From: Lachnospiraceae bacterium
GTDB taxonomy: Bacteria > Bacillota > Clostridia > Lachnospirales > Lachnospiraceae
Length of the DNA: 11,372 nucleotides
Reading direction: 5' to 3'
Assembly (NCBI GenBank): GCA_021153185.1
Contig: JAGKTY010000047.1
Span: 1 to 11,372 of the forward strand
The notes under the pieces are model-generated. The model saw nothing but the letters and a program-made list of their open reading frames with translations. It did no database searches and was not told where the DNA came from. The position numbers were made by a program, and so were the translations under genes. Shown here piece by piece: positions 1-5,998 of the stretch (its first letter is position 1; each line of letters opens with the position of its first letter).

Positions 1-3000
1 GACACGCTTGGCTGCGCACTTGGGAAAACACCTGTGTACACATACTGTGCAACTACCTTCAAATCCTTTGTAATCGGAATGTCTGCAAAGTTTGATGGGT
101 TCCAGCCCACGAATTCATAGCCCGGTTTTGCTGATTCAACCGCACGCATAACTGCTGCTGGAGGTCCTGCCGCAAATCCGTCTCTGGCGACGGTTTCTTT
201 AAAGCACGACGTATCAGCATTTTCATTGATGTAATATTCAATGGTATAGTTTGCTTCTGCATTATCCGAATAGACTGTCTTAATTACCATATCGCTCTCA
301 ATAGGTATCGAATAATAATCCTCCGGATCCCATCCAATAAACGTATATCCATCATGAACAGGTGGATTATAGTTTACCTGCTCTCCGAGTGTTGAGCCTG
401 CCTCAACTATCTTCGTTCCAAGTTCTTTTTTGTCATCACTCTCGGCAAGTGTATCTACAAACGAAAGTGTACACATATTGCGGATTTCTTCAAATGTAAA
501 ATTGGAATAATCTTCCGAAAAAGTATCTACTCCGGAATTGCGATATCCACGCAAATTAAGCGGCTTCGTTGTGTCAAATGCGTTTGAATCAATTGCAACA
601 GCGTATTTTGCTAAAATTGTAATTTCATAGAGCGATGTGCCTTTAAACGCATCCTCTCCAATATTTGTTGTGTTAGGTCCCAGCATACACTGTGTCAATT
701 TTTCTGCATTTTCAAATGTACTTTTTTCAATTTTTTTAACATTTGCTTCCGTCAAATCTGCCTCTTGTATGTATTTACAGTTCATAAAAGCGTTTGGTGC
801 AATTTTCGTCACATCCTTAGCATCCTGCGACCCAATCAGATTGCTTGTACCATCGTTTCCTCTATTTGGAAGGCACTCTACAATCTTTTTGCCGCCATCA
901 ATCGCTTCATAAATGATGTCATTTGCAATGCTGAATTTACCCCCGGAACCAAAATCCACTCCATTTCCGGTCAGCGCCTCGCAATCTCTAAATGGTGCTA
1001 TCCCCATCTCCGATAAAGAATTTGGTAAAATGACTGTTTCAAGCGATGTACACCCCTTAAAGGCATTGTCACCAAGCTTTTCTCCTTCCGGGTCCCCTGA
1101 CGAACGCATCTCAACACGCAATAGCTCCGAGCACTTATCAAAAGTTCCTTCTCCAATCGATTTGATGGAATTCATTGTAACTGCTACAAGATTCGGATTT
1201 CCGGAACCGCCTGCATTAAACACAGATTTAATGTTGTCTTTGTCTGAATCATCGTATGTATATGCAGATACACCGTATGGAATCTCCGGTCTTGTACAGG
1301 CATTGATGACTGCCTGCTCCGTATCGGTCAACAGGGTTGTAAATTGTTCTAACGATAGACCTGTACCATATTTTCTGATTGCCTCTTTCGCAATTGTGTT
1401 TTCATTGTCTTTATTTAGCGGGTCCAAACTATATTGATCAGACGAAGCTTGTGCGAATGTTGGAAGGCCGACAAGGGTTGGCTGCACATCCATCATTGCG
1501 TGCGTTACCGGATCCACCTGGTACGTTAATCGAATCTGCTGATTGGTTGGAAATTTGGTACAATAGGTAATATACTGCTTCTGCCACCCGTCCGGATCAT
1601 TGTAAAAGTTGCCCTGATTCATACAATACTCATATGGCGGCGTCAACACACCATCTTTCGATACGTCTCCGATAAACCGAAGTAAATCATCATCTCCGTC
1701 CTGATCTATCTGCTTCATTGCAGTATAAAACGCATTTGCTTCAATTCCGTCACATGCCATCGCATCCTCAAATTTGACTGTGCGAAGCTTTGTAAATCCG
1801 TTAAACGTATTCGCACCAATACCGGTTAATGTTTTTGGAATTTGAACATAGGTTGCCTTCGCTTTTTGTCCTTCATTCAATGACGCCATTGTATCTTGCG
1901 AAATGGACGCAACCGTATTTGGTCCAATTTGAGACGGAATAATCATATTGGAACCTTGCGGGTTGCCCGGCTGAATCTGCTCTAGTGCACAGCTTGTGTT
2001 CGTATCTCCGGCATCTTTTGCAATAATATAGGTATAGTCATTATAAAAACGTTCAAACTTTGTCTTTCCATCTGCCTCATAGCAAAATGCAATACTATGC
2101 TTTTTGGCATAATCATATGCATTACCGGTTGGGTTAGGTTCTTTTTTTCCCTTAATATAAAATGATGAAAAACGATCCTTTCCGTACAATCTTGGTGGAT
2201 CATAATTATATCCGAGGTTAATCGGACCAAATACGTCTGCACCTACAGAAGAATTTGATGCCGCTGTACAATCATCATGATCTCCATATTTTTGTTCGTC
2301 CGAAACACCCGGAATGACAGCATCATGAATTCCTGTACCACAGTCTAATAGGATTGAACTGTTTGGAACAACTGCAAACTTTAAGCTTTTACAACCGGTT
2401 ACATTTGTATAATGGAATGTTTTATTTGGAGTATAGTTATGATTTGGTAATGTGATATCCAACAAATTCTCACAACCATATGCCATGTAATCCAGCTTAT
2501 CTAACTCGTTCATGCTATCATTGCACATAACGAGATGTTCTAATGCCTTACATTCATAGAATGTACCATCCCCTAAGTACTTGACATAGCCTACACTTTG
2601 TGAATCACCGCACATATTCACCGCTCTTAGATTTTCGCAGCCGGCAAAACAGAATGGTCCGACTGCTTTTGGCGCACCGGAAAATGAGATTGCATTCAGT
2701 CTGCTTTGTGAAAATGCACCCGTTCCAATCCATGTGACCTGATCCGCGCCTGTCAGCTGTGAAATTCCGCTCTTTGCAAATGCAAAATCTCCAATAGTAG
2801 TTACAGATGCAGGAATATTGATCGTTGACAGCGAATTCGTATTGTAAAATGCGCTATCTCCAATATATTTAATCGTATCACCAATTGTAATTTGGGATAC
2901 ACTCAAATCCTCAAATACGCCTTTACCGGTATTTTGGGCATTTGTCATATCAGCAATTTCCGTTACTGTATACACATCCTGCGTTAAGTCAGCAAACGGT

Positions 3001-3716
3001 ATTTGTTTATAATGTGCTCCCCCATAGGAAATCGGATCTGTATTAGAACCCTCAACACAAATCTTAATAGTATCATCTACTGAAGAAACGTTGCTAGATG
3101 CCTGATCAATCACATAAAAATCGTCTGTATATAACCATGGCTTGACATCATATGTTGTCGTTGTTGCACCAAAATCATCTGTCACTGTCTGCTCTGTATA
3201 ATAATATAGTTTGGTCGTACCATCCTTTCGTACAGCCTGACCGCCCTCCTTCAAAAACGGCATGGTTTTGCTAGGGATATTGATTTCAGAAATCGTCGAA
3301 ATAATATCTTCATTGACTCCGACAACAATACCATTACCACTATTATCTTTTTTTAGAACCGTACCGCCTTTATCAACAAATAATGGGCTTCCGGAATTAG
3401 GTGACGACGCAGTTGGTTTTGCATTTACTGTTTCAAATTCTAATTTTGATTGTGCCAGACTCGGTTTGAGACTAGAATCTCCTGGCAGTTGTGCGCGGTC
3501 ATATGGTATTTTCTTACCAAGTGCTGCAACAATATGATCAACATAAAGATCTTCCTGCTGCGCACCTTCCGGTTCCATCGATGCACTTGACTGGCTGCTT
3601 GGAATCGCCGCCACGATGAGTGCTGAAATCATAAACACAGCAGACAATGCGCCAAGCACCGTCCGTCTCATCTTTGTATTCTTCTTATTGGTTTTCACTT
3701 TTTTTACTTTTGCCAT
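1..3716 (-). CDS. BspA-like leucine-rich-repeat surface protein, C-terminus beyond window
   Basis: I read this frame codon by codon from the ATG at 3716 to base 3 and found no stop, giving at least 1238 residues. An AAGGAG Shine-Dalgarno lies 6-8 bases before the ATG. The N-terminus is Lys/Arg-rich (residues 1-18) and is followed by a hydrophobic stretch of about residues 19-38, so it is a signal peptide or anchor. BspA-type repeats (LRR_5 pattern, such as IGDSAF, IGTGAF, IGEGTF, IGEDAF) occur in blocks at about residues 265-455, 620-655 and 835-1045. Two Listeria-Bacteroides (Flg_new) repeats follow, with GYTFIGW near 1124 and GYEFVGW near 1199. A Ser/Pro-containing stretch then runs into the window edge. 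Such proteins are exported and often bind host or other cells. It lies 34 bases downstream of a sortase, so it is a likely sortase substrate, but no sorting signal is visible because the C-terminus is cut off. Confidence 0.9.
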   Translation of the reverse strand, partial: MAKVKKVKTNKKNTKMRRTVLGALSAVFMISALIVAAIPSSQSSASMEPEGAQQEDLYVDHIVAALGKKIPYDRAQLPGDSSLKPSLAQSKLEFETVNAKPTASSPNSGSPLFVDKGGTVLKKDNSGNGIVVGVNEDIISTISEINIPSKTMPFLKEGGQAVRKDGTTKLYYYTEQTVTDDFGATTTTYDVKPWLYTDDFYVIDQASSNVSSVDDTIKICVEGSNTDPISYGGAHYKQIPFADLTQDVYTVTEIADMTNAQNTGKGVFEDLSVSQITIGDTIKYIGDSAFYNTNSLSTINIPASVTTIGDFAFAKSGISQLTGADQVTWIGTGAFSQSRLNAISFSGAPKAVGPFCFAGCENLRAVNMCGDSQSVGYVKYLGDGTFYECKALEHLVMCNDSMNELDKLDYMAYGCENLLDITLPNHNYTPNKTFHYTNVTGCKSLKFAVVPNSSILLDCGTGIHDAVIPGVSDEQKYGDHDDCTAASNSSVGADVFGPINLGYNYDPPRLYGKDRFSSFYIKGKKEPNPTGNAYDYAKKHSIAFCYEADGKTKFERFYNDYTYIIAKDAGDTNTSCALEQIQPGNPQGSNMIIPSQIGPNTVASISQDTMASLNEGQKAKATYVQIPKTLTGIGANTFNGFTKLRTVKFEDAMACDGIEANAFYTAMKQIDQDGDDDLLRFIGDVSKDGVLTPPYEYCMNQGNFYNDPDGWQKQYITYCTKFPTNQQIRLTYQVDPVTHAMMDVQPTLVGLPTFAQASSDQYSLDPLNKDNENTIAKEAIRKYGTGLSLEQFTTLLTDTEQAVINACTRPEIPYGVSAYTYDDSDKDNIKSVFNAGGSGNPNLVAVTMNSIKSIGEGTFDKCSELLRVEMRSSGDPEGEKLGDNAFKGCTSLETVILPNSLSEMGIAPFRDCEALTGNGVDFGSGGKFSIANDIIYEAIDGGKKIVECLPNRGNDGTSNLIGSQDAKDVTKIAPNAFMNCKYIQEADLTEANVKKIEKSTFENAEKLTQCMLGPNTTNIGEDAFKGTSLYEITILAKYAVAIDSNAFDTTKPLNLRGYRNSGVDTFSEDYSNFTFEEIRNMCTLSFVDTLAESDDKKELGTKIVEAGSTLGEQVNYNPPVHDGYTFIGWDPEDYYSIPIESDMVIKTVYSDNAEANYTIEYYINENADTSCFKETVARDGFAAGPPAAVMRAVESAKPGYEFVGWNPSNFADIPITKDLKVVAQYVYTGVFPSAQPSV

Positions 3717-3750
3717 AAAAGCTCTCCTTCGTGTCAAACACGTATAATAT

Positions 3751-4827
3751 CTAATCAATCCGTTTTGCCACTACGACAAAACGACCGTCTTCTTCCCCAT
3801 AATCACAGGTTGAAAGTGTCAACAGCTGGTCTCCAAAGCTTGCCGTAACACCTGTGTCGTATAATGAAAGCTGTTTCATTTCATCCATGTAGGAATCAAA
3901 TTCCTTGGCGCTTGCTGCATCAATAAACTGGTAGTATTTGAATACCACTTCGTCTTCGTTGTAGATGCGCGATTCAAATGCATACATGACCTGATACCTT
4001 GCAGACTCATAAATTGTATCAAACTGAATCACCGGATGGCTTTCACAAAAGCTTGCATCCTTATATTTACTAAGCGAACCAAACATCCTGCCGGAACGCA
4101 TATTGTGTCCGTAAATGATATAATTGGTGCTCGGTTTGGTAATGCTGCAGGCAGCATCCATAAACAGTGTTCCGTTTTTATCCGGCTGCTGCTCTGTATT
4201 GTGATTTAGGTAAAATTCATTATCCTCTGTCTGCATGACAGGATAATCTATTATTGTATCGTCAATTTTGAGCCATCCGATAAGGTTTTTGTTCGAATTA
4301 TATAAACTTTTATATTGGTCAAGTACAGTATACACAACCGTCTGCCCCTGCTCATCAAGCTCTTCGACCTTGGTTTCGCCGTACATATCATTGATTTTAT
4401 CGTTATTCTTGAGGCGGTTTAAGCTGGCTGTCTCAAGCGATTTTTGGTATGCACCGTAACAATACACGGCAAAATAACCGAAACAGATACACATCACAAC
4501 AGATAACGCCAGAATCATGAGCTTTCTCGCCCGGTACTCCCCTTTGGTGTACACAACGACCTTTTTTTTAGCCTGTTTCGGCTGTTTTTCCTTTTTGACC
4601 GCCCGGATCATCTTGGCATCTGTCTTTGCATTACCAACTTGGCTGCCACGTTTTTTGGCGTCCATGGCACGTTCATACACTTCGTCATCAAATGCCATGC
4701 CTTCCCTTGATGTGAACTGGATATCCGCAGTTTGCAGGTATTGATACAGGCTCAAAATGCCCTCATCCGTCGACAAATCATATTGTTTTTTCAATTGACC
4801 GATTAATTCAATTTCATTTGTACCCAT
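3751..4827 (-). CDS. Class B sortase
   Basis: A 358-residue membrane-bound transpeptidase that cleaves a C-terminal sorting signal and joins the protein to the cell wall or to a pilus. The catalytic set is visible: His241 in YIIYGHNM, Cys341 in TLSTC and Arg349 in DGRFVVV. The spacing and the YGHNMRSGRMFG context fit class B. One membrane segment lies at about residues 103-124, preceded by a Lys/Arg-rich stretch at about 78-102, so the catalytic domain faces outward. The cytoplasmic N-terminus of about 100 residues is long for a sortase. No Shine-Dalgarno precedes the chosen ATG. An alternative start is Met44 (ATG at 4698-4696), which has AAGGG five bases upstream and would give 315 residues. 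I kept the longer form because the promoter at 4866-4838 points directly at it. The BspA-like gene follows in the same direction without a terminator, so the two form a probable operon. Confidence 0.93.
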   Translation of the reverse strand: MGTNEIELIGQLKKQYDLSTDEGILSLYQYLQTADIQFTSREGMAFDDEVYERAMDAKKRGSQVGNAKTDAKMIRAVKKEKQPKQAKKKVVVYTKGEYRARKLMILALSVVMCICFGYFAVYCYGAYQKSLETASLNRLKNNDKINDMYGETKVEELDEQGQTVVYTVLDQYKSLYNSNKNLIGWLKIDDTIIDYPVMQTEDNEFYLNHNTEQQPDKNGTLFMDAACSITKPSTNYIIYGHNMRSGRMFGSLSKYKDASFCESHPVIQFDTIYESARYQVMYAFESRIYNEDEVVFKYYQFIDAASAKEFDSYMDEMKQLSLYDTGVTASFGDQLLTLSTCDYGEEDGRFVVVAKRID

Positions 4828-4837
4828 AATCTATTTT

Positions 4838-4866
4838 ATTTTACAATATTTTAACGCATATTGCAA
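4838..4866 (-). promoter_or_regulatory. Sigma-A-type promoter of the sortase gene
   Basis: The -35 is TTGCAA (4866-4861) and the -10 is TAAAAT (4843-4838), with a 17-base spacer. They match the consensus at 4/6 and 5/6. The -10 ends 10 bases before the annotated sortase ATG, so a usual start point would leave a leader of only a few bases. No terminator separates the sortase from the downstream surface-protein gene, so this promoter probably serves both. Confidence 0.6.
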
Positions 4867-4884
4867 ACAATAAAGTTTTTTGTA

Positions 4885-4911
4885 ACGCCTTCCTAAGCCA
4901 TTCATAGGATA
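4885..4911 (+). promoter_or_regulatory. Possible sigma-K-like (sporulation) promoter of the Cys-rich operon
   Basis: CATAGGATA at 4903-4911 fits the sigma-K -10 pattern CATANNNTA exactly. An AC dinucleotide at 4885-4886 lies 16 bases upstream, close to the known sigma-K arrangement. A start point near 4918 would give a leader of about 25 bases holding the GGAGG site. A sigma-A reading is poorer: TTGTAA at 4880-4885, 17 bases, then CATAGG with only 3/6 matches. The pattern is short and could occur by chance. Confidence 0.35.
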
Positions 4912-4942
4912 TAGCATAAAAAACAATTGGAGGCAATATATT

Positions 4943-5164
4943 ATGAGTGAGATTACAGCAAGCAACTGCGGATGCGAACGTGGTGGAAATGACTGTTGTT
5001 GCAGCATTCTTTGGATTATCATCTTACTTGCATTCTGCGGCAATAACAAAGGCGGCTGCGGTAATTCATGCGGTTTTAATTTCGGCGACGGATGTGGATG
5101 TGAATCAATCATCATTATCCTCTTACTTCTTAGCTGCTGCGGATCAGGAAATTCAATCTTCTAA
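4943..5164 (+). CDS. Small Cys/Gly-rich protein with two hydrophobic runs
   Basis: A 73-residue protein with 12 cysteines and 13 glycines. GGAGG at 4929-4933 lies nine bases before the ATG, which fixes the start and the frame over an overlapping frame that is open from 4947. It has two copies of one plan. Cys/Gly-rich CGCE (residues 9-12) is followed by a hydrophobic run (SILWIIILLAF, 21-31) and CGN. CGCE again (51-54) is followed by SIIIILLLLS (55-64) and CCG. The hydrophobic runs are only 10-11 residues, short for ordinary membrane helices. Cys-rich small proteins of this look in Clostridia are sometimes auto-annotated as chorion-like high-cysteine proteins, a name without functional meaning. 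Disulfide cross-linking in a spore coat or envelope, metal binding, or membrane association are all possible. It is the first gene of a three-gene plus-strand cluster. Function unknown. Confidence 0.8.
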   Translation: MSEITASNCGCERGGNDCCCSILWIIILLAFCGNNKGGCGNSCGFNFGDGCGCESIIIILLLLSCCGSGNSIF

Positions 5165-5174
5165 TCAGCATATG

Positions 5175-5194
5175 AGGGTGGCATTTGCCACCCT
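5175..5194 (+). terminator. Intercistronic hairpin, possible weak terminator
   Basis: An 8-base-pair perfect stem, AGGGTGGC/GCCACCCT, has the 4-base loop ATTT and only three T residues after it. It lies between the stop of the Cys-rich gene and the Shine-Dalgarno (AAAGGA, 5198-5203) of the next gene. The short T run argues for partial termination or for protecting the 3' end of the upstream message. Either would let the Cys-rich protein be made in excess over the two downstream proteins. Confidence 0.6.
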
Positions 5195-5207
5195 TTAAAG
5201 GAAATGT

Positions 5208-5702
5208 ATGGACAACGATTTTGATTTTATTATTGCATTTGATACGCTTTATACAACCAATCATATTCAGATATTAAAAGCAATGCTGGGGCTGATTTCT
5301 GCTGAAAATCAGCCTTTCGTTGCAGTGATTATCAAATATCTGGAATTAAATTATACGATGCAGCTTGCATTACATATCAAATCAAGCGCACATCCGGCTT
5401 CACACGATTCCGCGTTTGCATCCAAGGCACACACTTCTATGCCTGATCTGTCTGCCCTTTCAGATTTTTTGCAAAAAATTCTTCCCTTTTGCACAGAAAA
5501 AGAGGCCGGCATCGTCAAACAGCTCCTTTCGATGAAGGATGCGCTCGATTCCTTTGAGCAAATGAAGCCGCTATTTGCGATGCTATCCCAAATGGATGAA
5601 GAAGCAAACAATTCCATGGATCTGTTAAAATCTTTTTTAAGTCCATCACAGCAACAAATATTCGAAATGTTTAATGAGGAAATGAATCATGAAATGGATT
5701 GA
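5208..5702 (+). CDS. Hypothetical helical protein, 164 residues
   Basis: I do not recognise an established family. AAAGGA lies four bases before the ATG. The N-terminal part (about residues 6-58) is hydrophobic and looks helical without a long uninterrupted membrane span. A Ser/Ala/His-rich linker follows (about 59-80), then helical segments with charged and Met-rich patches (about 81-130), then a C-terminal unit around FLSPSQQQIFEMFNEEM (143-159). There is no signal peptide, so a cytoplasmic or membrane-associated location is likely. It is the middle gene of the cluster. Its last 14 bases overlap the start of the next gene, which suggests translational coupling and a shared job. From memory, proteins with a C-terminal SPxQQxxFEM-like motif occur beside small Cys-rich genes in other Lachnospiraceae; I could not check this. 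Confidence 0.75.
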   Translation: MDNDFDFIIAFDTLYTTNHIQILKAMLGLISAENQPFVAVIIKYLELNYTMQLALHIKSSAHPASHDSAFASKAHTSMPDLSALSDFLQKILPFCTEKEAGIVKQLLSMKDALDSFEQMKPLFAMLSQMDEEANNSMDLLKSFLSPSQQQIFEMFNEEMNHEMD

Positions 5703-5976
5703 AGACGAGCGATTATCACAAATCGAACATAGTAAATTACAATTTATGGAAAAACTTGTATTTGAACTTCATAATTTAGAGGAGGAGAAACGACTGCCGT
5801 TCCTTCTGGCACTCGCAACCAAAGCCAAGAAGCAGAATATCTCTTTTTCGGAAGAAGAAGCAAATCTGATGATTACTGTGATTAAAGAGTACAGTTCCGG
5901 CGAAGAGCTTGCCAAAATGGACCAGATGCTGAAGATTTTCCGAAACCGCAATAAAACAAAGCAAGGGACTCCATAA
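5689..5976 (+). CDS. Hypothetical helical protein, 95 residues
   Basis: I do not recognise a family. GAGGA at 5676-5680 lies eight bases before the ATG, inside the preceding gene. The protein is charged and probably all-helical, with no signal peptide or membrane span. An acidic and basic N-terminal half (residues 1-35) is followed by LPFLLALATKAKKQNISF (36-53) and an EEEANLMITVIKEY helix (55-68). The last part, ELAKMDQMLKIF (73-84), leads into a basic tail. Residues 51-84 weakly resemble residues 92-126 of the upstream protein, so the two could be distant relatives or partners. The stop codon lies in the loop of the terminator hairpin that closes the operon. Function unknown. Confidence 0.78.
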   Translation: MKWIEDERLSQIEHSKLQFMEKLVFELHNLEEEKRLPFLLALATKAKKQNISFSEEEANLMITVIKEYSSGEELAKMDQMLKIFRNRNKTKQGTP

Positions 5977-5985
5977 AGGAGTCCC
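5965..5985. terminator. Bidirectional intrinsic terminator between the plus-strand operon and leuS
   Basis: A perfect 8-base-pair stem, GGGACTCC/GGAGTCCC, has a 5-base loop. On the minus strand it is followed by a T-rich run (TTGCTTTGTTTTATT) and ends leuS, whose stop is 14 bases upstream of the stem. On the plus strand it is followed by CCATTTATTT and ends the small-gene operon. Confidence 0.85.
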
Positions 5986-5998
5986 CCATTTATTTCAC

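Noticed and set aside
913..1437. A 174-codon plus-strand frame, and other plus-strand frames at 637-1570 and 3262-3537
   Set aside because: They lie antisense to the continuous 1238-codon surface-protein frame, have no good ribosome site, and their translations show no family features.
3730..3742. A short inverted repeat, CGTGT-CAA-ACACG, between the sortase and the surface protein gene
   Set aside because: A five-base-pair stem with no T run is not enough to call a terminator or operator.
4947..5198. An 83-codon frame overlapping the Cys-rich gene in another register
   Set aside because: It starts with GTG without a suitably spaced ribosome site and runs through the intercistronic hairpin. 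The 73-codon frame has a well-placed GGAGG and a meaningful repeat pattern.
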